Shown: positions 1-6,160, counted from the first letter of the stretch. The stretch: 6,480 bases of DNA from Burkholderiaceae bacterium (GCA_031256125.1 JAIRRE010000355.1:1-6480); one strand, 5' to 3'. Notes: generated by a model from the letters alone, not told the origin. Made by a program: numbers and translations.

Positions 1-257
1 GCGCCGCCGGTCAGAAAACCAGCGTCGAACAGGCGCGGCACCTGATTTTCGGTAACCGGGCCGTAGCCGATACGCCCCGCTGGCGTGGCCACTTCGACCA
101 GCGGTTCAAGCCAGAACAGACCGCGCGAACCGTTGCGAACGATGTGCACGTTCAGCCCGCGCGAGCGGGCCTCATGCGCCATCCGCTGCGCGACCCGTTC
201 GGCCCCCAGAGCCAGCGCCGCCGAATCGCGCGGCACGTAAATGGTGACGGCGTTCAT
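1..257 (-). CDS. fdsB: NAD-dependent formate dehydrogenase, beta subunit (FdsB), N-terminal part
   Basis: The first 85 codons of a gene that continues past the left edge. FdsB is the NuoF-like, flavin- and Fe-S-carrying subunit of the soluble molybdenum formate dehydrogenase; it passes electrons from formate to NAD+ in the cytoplasm. The visible part begins MNAVTIYVPRDSAALALGAE and contains IVRNGSRGLFWLEPLVEV and later YGPVTENQVPRLFDAGFL. From memory of the family, this matches the thioredoxin-like N-terminal domain that distinguishes FdsB from the shorter-headed respiratory NuoF. The FMN, NADH and 4Fe-4S motifs lie outside the window. The ATG (257-255) overlaps the fdsG stop as ATGA, and a GGAAG ribosome binding site lies 7 nt upstream inside fdsG, so the two are translationally coupled. 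Subunit assignment is firm; full length and integrity cannot be judged. Confidence 0.9.
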   Translation of the reverse strand, partial: MNAVTIYVPRDSAALALGAERVAQRMAHEARSRGLNVHIVRNGSRGLFWLEPLVEVATPAGRIGYGPVTENQVPRLFDAGFLTGG

Positions 258-781
258 GCGTGGGCTTCCGGTTCTGGTAACGGATCATGCAATCCATCGA
301 CCAGTGCATCCAGCCGCGGTGCATCGACGCGCGCGTGCAACTGACCATCGAGCATCAGTGCGGGCGAACAAGCGCAAAGCCCCAAGCAATAAACCGCCTC
401 GACATCGACCGCGCCGTTGGCGCTGCGGCCCGCGTTATCGCACCCCAGGCGCTGCCGCGCGTGATCGAGCAGCGCCTGCCCGCCCATCGCCCGGCAGGCT
501 TCGGCGCGACACACCCGTAGCCGGTGCGGCGCGGGCGGCGTGCTGCGGAAGTCGGGGTAATAACCAAGCACGCCATGCACCTCGGCGCGCGAGAGGTCGA
601 GCGCCGCCGCGATGGCGGGCAAGGCAGCGGGCGGCACGAAGCCGAGCGCATCCTGAATGTCGTGCAGTACCGGCAGCAGCGCACCGGGCGTGTCCGCGTG
701 GCGCGCCAGGACATCGCGCACGGCGCGCTCGTGGGTCGAGGGTAAATCGTTCATGGTCGGTAATCGTGGGCCTGTCTCCAT
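254..781 (-). CDS. fdsG: NAD-dependent formate dehydrogenase, gamma subunit (FdsG, NuoE-like)
   Basis: Encodes 175 residues of the NuoE/FdsG family, the small [2Fe-2S] subunit of soluble NAD-linked formate dehydrogenase, which pairs with FdsB in the cytoplasm. The four expected cluster cysteines are present: C91 and C96 in VCRAEACRAMG, and C132 and C136 in YCLGLCACSPA. The helical N-terminal half (GALLPVLHDIQDALGFVP, then LDLSRAEVHGVLGYY) is typical. Length is close to the usual 155-175 residues. The ATG at 781 is preferred because GGAG lies 6 nt upstream; an ATG at 754 (MNDLPST) is nearer the conserved domain but has no well-spaced ribosome binding site. The gene is followed by fdsB with a 4-bp overlap and preceded 57 bp upstream by vapC, where an fdsR-type regulator often sits in relatives. 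NuoE of complex I is the alternative; the FdsB-type neighbour makes it unlikely. Confidence 0.9.
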   Translation of the reverse strand: METGPRLPTMNDLPSTHERAVRDVLARHADTPGALLPVLHDIQDALGFVPPAALPAIAAALDLSRAEVHGVLGYYPDFRSTPPAPHRLRVCRAEACRAMGGQALLDHARQRLGCDNAGRSANGAVDVEAVYCLGLCACSPALMLDGQLHARVDAPRLDALVDGLHDPLPEPEAHA

Positions 782-807
782 GCGCGGCTCCGAACCAACA
801 GCCGCGC
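782..807 (-). promoter_or_regulatory. Hairpin covering the fdsG ribosome binding site
   Basis: A perfect 8-bp inverted repeat, GCGCGGCT at 782-789 and AGCCGCGC at 800-807, with a 10-nt loop. In the minus-strand mRNA the stem ends on the base before the fdsG AUG. The ribosome binding site GGAG (791-788) is split between the loop and the 3' stem arm, so a folded stem would hinder initiation at 781. No run of T follows it on the minus strand, which argues against an intrinsic terminator for vapBC. The structure is seen in the sequence; a role in translational control is inference. Confidence 0.45.
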
Positions 808-838
808 GGCATGACTCATTATGGTTGTTATTTCGCGT

Positions 839-1258
839 TCAACCTGCGTCTTCCCGCCAATCCTCCACTGCGAGTGCTTCGATGCGCTCGAAATGCCGCC
901 GGTTGTGCGTGACCAGCGTCAGCCCTTCGGCTAGAGCGTGGGCGGCGATTTGGGTGTCAAGTTCGCCGATGGGCGTACCCGCTTGTCTGAGGTGGGCTTT
1001 GATGGCGGCGTAGTGTTCGGCGGCCGGCAGGCCCCAAGGCAGGGCGGGTAGTTTGTCGAGCAACTGGTCGATGGCCGGTTGCCGCCGGTCTGTGCGTGCC
1101 AAGAGCCGCTGGCCGTACCGCGTTTCCGCCAGGGTGATGATGGAAATGGCGGCAGTGCGCTCGCGCAGCGCTTGCTCCATGCGTGTAAGCAGATGCGCCG
1201 AGGTACCCTGGATGAAATAGCCCAGGATGTTGGTATCGAGCATGTAGCGCATGGCCAT
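839..1258 (-). CDS. vapC: VapC-type PIN-domain toxin ribonuclease
   Basis: Encodes 139 residues filled by one PIN domain. VapC toxins are metal-dependent endoribonucleases that cut tRNA or rRNA and are held inactive by VapB. The acidic active-site residues are in place: D8 in RYMLDTNIL, E45 in ITLAETRYG and D101 in IGELDTQIAAHAL, followed by the usual LVTHNRRHFERI segment and the C-terminal VEDW. No key residue is missing, so the toxin looks active. The frame is open up to 1360, but the start at 1258 fits the domain and shares one base with the vapB stop (TAATG), implying coupled translation; an ATG at 1252 is the alternative. Its stop lies 57 bp before fdsG with no clear terminator between, so read-through into the formate dehydrogenase genes is possible. 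Confidence 0.93.
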   Translation of the reverse strand: MAMRYMLDTNILGYFIQGTSAHLLTRMEQALRERTAAISIITLAETRYGQRLLARTDRRQPAIDQLLDKLPALPWGLPAAEHYAAIKAHLRQAGTPIGELDTQIAAHALAEGLTLVTHNRRHFERIEALAVEDWREDAG

Positions 1259-1599
1259 TAGGCCGCTGTGGATGGGCGCCGGCTGCGTTTGCGCGGACGC
1301 GGCGCCGAGGCGGCGGATGGGCCGCTCACTAGCCCGTCCTCGAACGGGCTGGGCCGCCATGTATCGTCACGCGGCGCAATGAAGCTGGTCTCAAACGGCA
1401 ACGAGCGCACCAGGTTCATCAATGCGCTGATTTCATCCTGATACCGATCCTCGTCCTTGGGCTTGAGCGTGATCTCGCCTGTGACCTCATTCTTGCTGAT
1501 CCACATCTGGCGCGCTTGCACGCGGAATGCCTTGGGCAAGCGCACCGCTTGGCTGTTACCGGCGATGAAGACTTTGGCGGTGGTGGTAGTCGTGGTCAT
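1258..1599 (-). CDS. vapB: VapB-type antitoxin (AbrB/MazE-like)
   Basis: Encodes 113 residues. Residues 8-48 form a SpoVT/AbrB-like swapped-hairpin DNA-binding domain (AKVFIAGNSQAVRLPKAFRV, then a strand pair ending ITLKPK), which in VapB proteins dimerises and binds the operon's own operator. The segment SLPFETSFIAPRDDTWRPSP is the toxin-wrapping part expected in VapB. The last 23 residues form an unusual Pro/Ser/Ala/Arg tail containing RPRKRSRRP, making the protein longer than the usual 75-90 residues. The start at 1599 is chosen over the open frame up to 1662 because AGGAAG lies 5 nt upstream and the family begins here; six threonine codons follow the ATG. It overlaps vapC by one base. Confidence 0.9.
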   Translation of the reverse strand: MTTTTTTAKVFIAGNSQAVRLPKAFRVQARQMWISKNEVTGEITLKPKDEDRYQDEISALMNLVRSLPFETSFIAPRDDTWRPSPFEDGLVSGPSAASAPRPRKRSRRPSTAA

Positions 1600-1604
1600 G
1601 GCGG

Positions 1605-1610
1605 CTTCCT
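1605..1610 (-). promoter_or_regulatory. Ribosome binding site of vapB
   Basis: AGGAAG on the minus strand, 5 nt before the ATG at 1599. It decides the vapB start against the longer open frame that reaches 1662. Confidence 0.6.
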
Positions 1611-1687
1611 GGGTGGACAACGCACAGTCTGGGGGCCGTCTGAGCGGCTTACCTTTTTGCACGTTTGTTTTTCAATGCGCAATCGAA

Positions 1688-1737
1688 CGTATCTACGAAA
1701 TTGTAATTATGCCGTATCTACGCAACCGTAATTACTT
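1688..1737. repeat. Tandem 25-bp palindromic repeats, candidate VapBC operator
   Basis: Two adjacent 25-bp units, 1688-1712 and 1713-1737, agree at 19 of 25 positions. Each unit holds CGTATCTACG (1688-1697 and 1713-1722), itself a 4-2-4 palindrome, followed 5 nt later by GTAATTAT (1703-1710) or the perfect palindrome GTAATTAC (1728-1735). The array lies 89-138 bp upstream of vapB and overlaps the last bases of the MFS gene. AbrB-fold antitoxins commonly bind paired palindromes in their own promoter, so an autoregulatory operator is the best guess. On the minus strand CATAAT and TACAAT within it resemble -10 boxes, but no good -35 stands at the right distance. Confidence 0.5.
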
Positions 1738-2955
1738 CAAACGTCGCAGCAACCAGCACCCCAGCCCCGCCACGACGATTAACAGCGCCGGAAAGGCAAG
1801 CGTGGGCGAGGCTTGCAGCGCCAATGCGCCCAAAGCCGGGGCCAATACACCGCCCAGCGTATAGGCCAGCACCAGCACGGCGGTGCCGTTGACCAGGGCA
1901 ATGCCCCGCGCACGCGAGCCGATGTCCACCATGACCAGGGTGTAAAGGCCGCCGCCCATGCCGCCCCACAGAAAGGCCAGCGCCCCGGCAGCCCAAGGAT
2001 TACCGATCAGCCACGGCAGGGCCAATGCTGCGGCCAGCGTTACCCCGGCGCAATCGCGCATCAAGCGGTGCCGCGCGCGTACCGGATCGCCCCGCGCCAT
2101 GCGGTCGGCCAGCCAACCTAACGGGAAAACCAGCCCCGCACTGCCCAGCCCACTGGCGGACACCAGCATCACCGCCACCGTCGCACCCATGCCCGCCGAC
2201 AGCCCATAGAGCGGCAGGATCGACGACAGGCCGCTTTCAAAAAAACCCCCGACGAAGCCCACCGCCATGAACGCCGGTCGCGCGCGCAGCGCCTGCCATA
2301 CGCCACGCCAGCCGGTTTCGGCGGCGCTGTTTTCAGCGGCAGCATCCGCCTCTGCGGTTGGCGCGTGCGGCGGGTCGGCCAGCGCGGGGATGGCCGCGCT
2401 GATAACCGCGCCCAGCGCAATGCAGACTATGGCCGCTCCCAGCGCGGCGGGGCGTTGCGGGCCGATGGCGGCCAGCAGCGCGGGGCCGATCACAAAGGTG
2501 GCGCCCAGCATGGTCTCGAACAACGCCACCGCGCGGCCTCGCCATTGCGGCAGCGAGAGTTCCGCCACCATCGCTTCCGACAACACCCAGCGCAGACCGG
2601 CGGCCAATCCCGCCAGCAATGTCAGTGGAAACCACGCCGCGTGGCGGGTGGTCAGCGCAAAGCCGATGGCGGTCAGCGCTGGCACTGCCGCCGAAAGCCA
2701 GAACGCGCGCCGCCGTCCCAGCCGCCGCACGATCGCCGAGGCAAATGGCGTGACACAGAAAATGCCGATCCAGCTCATGGCGGCGAACGATCCCGCCAGC
2801 GCCGTGGACATGCCCGCGCTTTTGAGCCGCAGCAGTAGCAGCGGCGAAAGCATGAAGTTGCCCACCAGCAAGCAGAAAGTCGAGACAAATACAGCGGCCA
2901 GACCGCGCAGGGTATGAGGCAAAGGGGCATGCGCGTCGCTGTGATTCACGGGCAA
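1732..2955 (-). CDS. MFS transporter (YcaD-like)
   Basis: Encodes 407 residues of a 12-helix major facilitator in the inner membrane, moving an unknown small solute by proton coupling or facilitated diffusion. The protein is strongly hydrophobic, with two six-helix halves joined by a polar alanine-rich loop at about 191-225. A loop 2-3 motif (ASAIVRRLGRRRAFW, residues 72-86) and its second-half counterpart (PLGWLADRMARGD, 278-290) are visible. LSEAMVAELSLPQWRGRAVA (125-144) and NGTAVLVLAYTLGGVLAPAL (356-375) recall the YcaD subgroup. There is no ATG at the N-terminus: TTG at 2955 is chosen because GGAG (2964-2961) lies 5 nt upstream; GTG at 2949 is possible. It starts 39 bp after prfC and probably shares its transcript. 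Substrate cannot be read from the sequence. Confidence 0.87.
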   Translation of the reverse strand: MPVNHSDAHAPLPHTLRGLAAVFVSTFCLLVGNFMLSPLLLLRLKSAGMSTALAGSFAAMSWIGIFCVTPFASAIVRRLGRRRAFWLSAAVPALTAIGFALTTRHAAWFPLTLLAGLAAGLRWVLSEAMVAELSLPQWRGRAVALFETMLGATFVIGPALLAAIGPQRPAALGAAIVCIALGAVISAAIPALADPPHAPTAEADAAAENSAAETGWRGVWQALRARPAFMAVGFVGGFFESGLSSILPLYGLSAGMGATVAVMLVSASGLGSAGLVFPLGWLADRMARGDPVRARHRLMRDCAGVTLAAALALPWLIGNPWAAGALAFLWGGMGGGLYTLVMVDIGSRARGIALVNGTAVLVLAYTLGGVLAPALGALALQASPTLAFPALLIVVAGLGCWLLRRLK

Positions 2956-2994
2956 TACCGCTCCGGGGGAAAACGTGTCAACGGTTCTGCACCT

Positions 2995-4626
2995 TCACGC
3001 TGCTTGCAACGCCAACCCTGCGTGTTCGCGTAGCGGGTGGAATTCGACCTTGGGGAAGCGCTCCTGCGCCAGCCGCACGTCATAGGGGCTGGTGCACAGA
3101 TACGCCAGTGCTCCGGCTGCGTCGTGCGCCATGCGCATGGGGTAGGCGGCCTGGAATTCGCGAAGCAGATCGGGCGTGGCGGCGCTGATCCAGCGCGCGC
3201 CGGTGTAGGGGCAGCCTTCCAGCCGCACGTCGCAGTCGTACTCGGTTTTCAGGCGGTGCTGCACCACTTCGAATTGCAGTTGCCCGACCGCGCCCAGCAG
3301 CATGTTGCCGCCTGCATCGGGCTTGAAGACCTGGATCGCGCCTTCCTCGCCCAGTTGCGCCAGCCCCTGCTGCAATTGCTTGGTGCGCAAGGGATTGCGC
3401 AGCGCCACGGTCATGAACAGTTCCGGCGCGAAGAACGGCAGCCCGGTGTATTGCAGCGCCACGCTGCCGTCGGTGATGGTGTCGCCCAGTTGCACGCCGC
3501 CGTGCGTGGTAAAGCCGATGATGTCGCCCGCGTAAGCCTCATCGACCGCTTCGCGTCGCTGGCTCAAAAACGTGACGACGCTGGTCGGGCGCAGTTCCTT
3601 GCCGGTGCGTTGCACCTTGAGCTTCATGCCCGGCGCGTAGCGGCCCGAGGCCACGCGCACGAAGGCGATGCGGTCGCGGTGGGCCGGGTCCATGTTGGCC
3701 TGCACCTTGAAGACGACACCCGAAAACGCCGGATCGTCGGGCTGCATCGTTTGCTCCTCGATCTTGCCGCCCACTGTGACCGTGCTTAAACGCGGCTGCG
3801 GCGGCGGAGCCAGATCGACCAGGGCGTCCAGCACCTCCATCACGCCAAAGTTATTGACGCCGGAGCCGAAGAACACCGGCGTTTGCCGGGCCGCCAGAAA
3901 AGATGCGTGGTCCCATGTGGGCGACGCGCCCACGGCCAGTTCCATGGTTTCGCTGGCAGTCTCAAAAGTGTGGCCGAAGCGCGCCAGCAGCGCGTCACGT
4001 TCGGTGAGCGCGATGGTCTCAAAGTCTTGCGGGCGGCGCTCGCTGCCCGCCTCGAATACCGTCATGGCGCGGCTGCGCAGGTTGATGATGCCGCCAAAAA
4101 TCTTGCCCTGCCCCACCGGCCAGGTCATGGGCACGCAGGGCATACCCAGTTCGCGCTCCACCTCATCGAGCAGGTCCAGCGGATCGCGCACCTCGCGGTC
4201 CATCTTGTTGACGAAGGTCAGGATCGGCGTGTCGCGTTGACGGCAAACTTCGATCAGCCGCCGCGTCTGGTCTTCCACGCCGTTGGCCGCGTCGATCACC
4301 ATTAACGCCGCATCCACGGCGGTGAGTACGCGATAGGTGTCTTCGGAAAAATCCTTGTGCCCCGGCGTATCCAGCAGATTGATGACGCAGTCGCGGTAAC
4401 TCATCTGCATCACGCTGGAAGCCACCGAAATGCCGCGCTGCTTTTCAATCTCCATCCAGTCGCTGGTGGCATGGCGGCTGGCCTTGCGCGCCTTGACGCT
4501 GCCCGCGATCTGGATCGCGCCAGAGAACAGCAGCAGCTTTTCTGTCAGCGTGGTCTTGCCCGCGTCGGGGTGGGAAATGATGGCGAACGTACGGCGGCGG
4601 CGAACTTCGGCGGCGAGGAGGGACAA
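2995..4626 (-). CDS. prfC: Peptide chain release factor 3 (RF3)
   Basis: Encodes 543 residues, close to the 529 of E. coli RF3. RF3 is a cytoplasmic translational GTPase that recycles RF1 and RF2 from the ribosome after peptide release. The G-domain motifs are complete: P-loop SHPDAGKTT (18-26), RGISVASSVM (64-73), DTPGHKDF (86-93) and NKMD (140-143). VEDQTRR (117-123) and the C-terminal GAVGQLQFEVVQHRLKTEYD (445-464) are typical of RF3 and separate it from EF-G, TypA and LepA. No ATG or GTG exists between the upstream in-frame stop and the P-loop; TTG at 4626 gives the family-like start MSLLAAEVRRRRTFAIISHP. The ribosome binding site is weak (AGAAAG, about 7 nt upstream). A better site lies further upstream in front of another frame. 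The gene heads the leftward unit with the MFS gene. Confidence 0.97.
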   Translation of the reverse strand: MSLLAAEVRRRRTFAIISHPDAGKTTLTEKLLLFSGAIQIAGSVKARKASRHATSDWMEIEKQRGISVASSVMQMSYRDCVINLLDTPGHKDFSEDTYRVLTAVDAALMVIDAANGVEDQTRRLIEVCRQRDTPILTFVNKMDREVRDPLDLLDEVERELGMPCVPMTWPVGQGKIFGGIINLRSRAMTVFEAGSERRPQDFETIALTERDALLARFGHTFETASETMELAVGASPTWDHASFLAARQTPVFFGSGVNNFGVMEVLDALVDLAPPPQPRLSTVTVGGKIEEQTMQPDDPAFSGVVFKVQANMDPAHRDRIAFVRVASGRYAPGMKLKVQRTGKELRPTSVVTFLSQRREAVDEAYAGDIIGFTTHGGVQLGDTITDGSVALQYTGLPFFAPELFMTVALRNPLRTKQLQQGLAQLGEEGAIQVFKPDAGGNMLLGAVGQLQFEVVQHRLKTEYDCDVRLEGCPYTGARWISAATPDLLREFQAAYPMRMAHDAAGALAYLCTSPYDVRLAQERFPKVEFHPLREHAGLALQAA

Positions 4627-4766
4627 AACGGGGCTTTCTGGGAAGGAACTTGCTCGGTAGCCTTCAAAGTATAAAGAGCGTTGTTGCCCGCGCGTTCCAA
4701 CCTGGCCTGTGCCCGTAATGGGCGCGCTGTCTGCGCATCAAGCTGGATCATTGGGGTTGCTCGCAT
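4545..4766 (-). CDS. Possible short leader ORF overlapping the prfC start
   Basis: An open frame of 73 codons beginning MRATPMIQLDAQTARPLRAQ and ending in TGA 82 nt inside prfC, in a different frame. I recognise no family. Its support is the strongest Shine-Dalgarno sequence in the window, AAGGAGA at 4781-4775, 8 nt before the ATG at 4766. The prfC start itself has only a weak site, so ribosomes finishing or pausing in this frame could influence prfC initiation. Only about the first 47 codons lie outside prfC, and the rest is a shadow of the prfC 5' end. It may well be untranslated or end functionally at the overlap; coding is inference. Confidence 0.27.
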   Translation of the reverse strand: MRATPMIQLDAQTARPLRAQARLERAGNNALYTLKATEQVPSQKAPFCPSSPPKFAAAVRSPSFPTPTRARPR

Positions 4767-4939
4767 TGCTGCGCTCTCCTTGGCTATGGGTGCAGTCTGG
4801 AATATATAAGTTCATTTATTTATAGTGCGTCACGCATAAAGAATATCCTTATAGTTGGTGTGTAACGTGTTCCCATTGGTGCAACTTGCCCGGAGTTCCG
4901 GCGCACTAGGATTGGAGACCGACCTTTTTCCCCCACCGT
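4627..4939. promoter_or_regulatory. Divergent intergenic region between prfC and mltA
   Basis: This 313-bp stretch separates the leftward prfC unit from the rightward mltA unit. The part at about 4800-4860 is clearly richer in A/T than the surroundings and is the likely promoter core. On the minus strand TATATT and TATAAA resemble -10 boxes, with GTGACG as a weak -35 for TTATAT, giving a prfC leader of roughly 170 nt. On the plus strand TATAGT (4821-4826 and 4850-4855) resembles a -10 box without a convincing -35. Two palindromes occur: TGCGTCACGCA (4826-4836) in the AT-rich core and CCGGAGTTCCGG (4890-4901) nearer mltA. The segment 4627-4766 is open in one minus-strand frame, described separately. 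No RNA gene is recognised. Confidence 0.5.
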
Positions 4940-6160
4940 ATGAGAGAAATGCCGATATTGGATGATCGAGTGCCATCCATGGCGGGTACGGCTTGGCCCT
5001 TGGCTAGGTGGCTTGCTGTGCGTGGCGCGGCACTGGCTGGGGCGGCGGTGGCGTTGGTTTTCCTCGCGGGCTGTGCACACCAACAACCCGCTGGCGGCAC
5101 GCGACTTGGGGAGGGCTGGCCTGCGACCACCGGAACCGGCGGAATGTTTCACGGATCGGAGGAACATCCCAAAAGCCGCTGGATACCCGTAGATTGGAAC
5201 GACCTGCCGGGCTTTGATGCCGACGACACCGCCGACGCCTGGAATGCCTGGATCAGGAACTGCGAGCGCCCTACACCCATGTTCGCGCCGCTGTGCGACC
5301 AGGTGCGGCTGTTGTCGCTGGCCACGCCCGATGAGCAGCGCAACTGGCTGCGTGCGCACTTGCAGCCGTATCGCGTGGAGCCGGCTTCGGGCAACGCTAC
5401 ATCCGGCTTGCTGACGGGCTATTTCGAGCCGTATTTCGAGGCATCGCGCGTCCAACAGCCGGGGCTTTTCGACTCGCCCCTTTATGCGCCGCCGCCCGGG
5501 CTGGCGCAGCGCCAGCCTTGGTATTCGCGGCAGGACATGGCGACCAACGACGCCGCGCGCGCGCAACTGGCGGGCAGCGAAATCGCCTGGCTGGCCGATC
5601 CAGTGGACGCGCTGATCCTGCAAATCCAGGGTTCCGGGCGGCTGCTGATTACCGAAGCCGACGGCAGCCAGCGCATGGCGCGTCTGACGTTTGCCGGAAC
5701 CAACGGGCAGCCCTATCGCAGTCCGGGCAAATGGCTGCTCGACCAAGGCGCGGTGCGCGATGCCACCTGGCCCGGCATCAAGACTTGGCTGGCAGCCAAC
5801 CCGGATCGGGTCAACGACTTTTTATGGAGCAATCCGCGCGTGGTGTTTTTCCGCGAGCAGGATTTGCCGCCGCTGGACGCGCAATCGGGTCCACCCGGCG
5901 CACAAGGCGTGGCGCTGACGCCGGGACGTTCGATTGCGGTCGATCCGCAAAGCATTCCGCTGGGCACGCCGGTGTGGCTGGCCTCCAGCGGGCCGCAGGC
6001 CGATCTGGCGCGTCTGGTGTTTGCGCAGGATACCGGCACGGCCATCACCGGCGCGCTGCGCGCCGATTACTTCGCGGGCTGGGGGCCGGATGCGGGCGAC
6101 CTGGCCGGACGCTTGAAGCAGCCGATCGAGTTGTGGGTGTTGTGGCCCAAGAGTCCATGA
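4940..6160 (+). CDS. mltA: Membrane-bound lytic murein transglycosylase A, lipoprotein
   Basis: Encodes up to 406 residues. MltA cleaves the MurNAc-GlcNAc bond of peptidoglycan to 1,6-anhydro ends, anchored to the inner face of the outer membrane. A hydrophobic signal segment (about 29-43) ends in the lipobox LAGC with the lipidated cysteine at 45. The MltA domain shows TGYFEP (159-164), LADPVDALILQIQGSGRL (QIQGSG at 228-233), and the C-terminal 3D-type barrel with GRSIAVDPQSIPLGTPVWL and FAQDTGTAITG, where D364 matches the catalytic aspartate of E. coli MltA. The start is uncertain: ATG at 4940 has no ribosome binding site, ATG at 4949 is close behind GAGAGA, and ATG at 4979 (MAGTAWPLARWLAVRG) gives the most classical signal peptide with a weak CGAG upstream. 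The stop overlaps the next gene. Confidence 0.95.
   Translation: MREMPILDDRVPSMAGTAWPLARWLAVRGAALAGAAVALVFLAGCAHQQPAGGTRLGEGWPATTGTGGMFHGSEEHPKSRWIPVDWNDLPGFDADDTADAWNAWIRNCERPTPMFAPLCDQVRLLSLATPDEQRNWLRAHLQPYRVEPASGNATSGLLTGYFEPYFEASRVQQPGLFDSPLYAPPPGLAQRQPWYSRQDMATNDAARAQLAGSEIAWLADPVDALILQIQGSGRLLITEADGSQRMARLTFAGTNGQPYRSPGKWLLDQGAVRDATWPGIKTWLAANPDRVNDFLWSNPRVVFFREQDLPPLDAQSGPPGAQGVALTPGRSIAVDPQSIPLGTPVWLASSGPQADLARLVFAQDTGTAITGALRADYFAGWGPDAGDLAGRLKQPIELWVLWPKSP

Noticed and set aside
1..781. Complex I nuoE/nuoF pair
   Set aside because: The thioredoxin-like N-terminus of the second subunit (IVRNGSRGLFWLEPLVEV) fits FdsB, and no other nuo gene is next to it.
782..807. Intrinsic terminator after vapBC
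   Set aside because: The stem is strong but no T-run follows on the minus strand; the sequence goes straight into the fdsG start codon.
241..912. Plus-strand frame of 223 codons across fdsG
   Set aside because: It runs antisense to fdsG, which has intact Fe-S cysteine motifs, and its product is an arginine/alanine-rich low-complexity sequence typical of shadows in GC-rich DNA.
1259..1360. Longer N-terminus for VapC from 1360
   Set aside because: The extra 34 residues lie over the vapB 3' end, lack family similarity, and the PIN domain begins right at the start at 1258.
1600..1662. Longer N-terminus for VapB from 1662
   Set aside because: The AbrB domain starts just after 1599, where a good ribosome binding site is placed; the extension shows no family features.
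2267..2917. Plus-strand frame of 216 codons over the MFS gene
   Set aside because: Antisense to a coherent 12-helix membrane protein; Ala/Ser-rich shadow with no recognisable domain.
3037..3789. Plus-strand frame of 250 codons over prfC
   Set aside because: Antisense to a complete RF3 gene with every GTPase motif present.
4711..4723. GCCC/GGGC inverted repeat as a terminator
   Set aside because: Only a 4-bp stem without a T-run and placed in the prfC leader, so it is too weak to call.
4820..5746. Minus-strand frame of 308 codons over mltA
   Set aside because: Antisense to mltA, which has a lipobox and catalytic motifs; the antisense product has no recognisable family.
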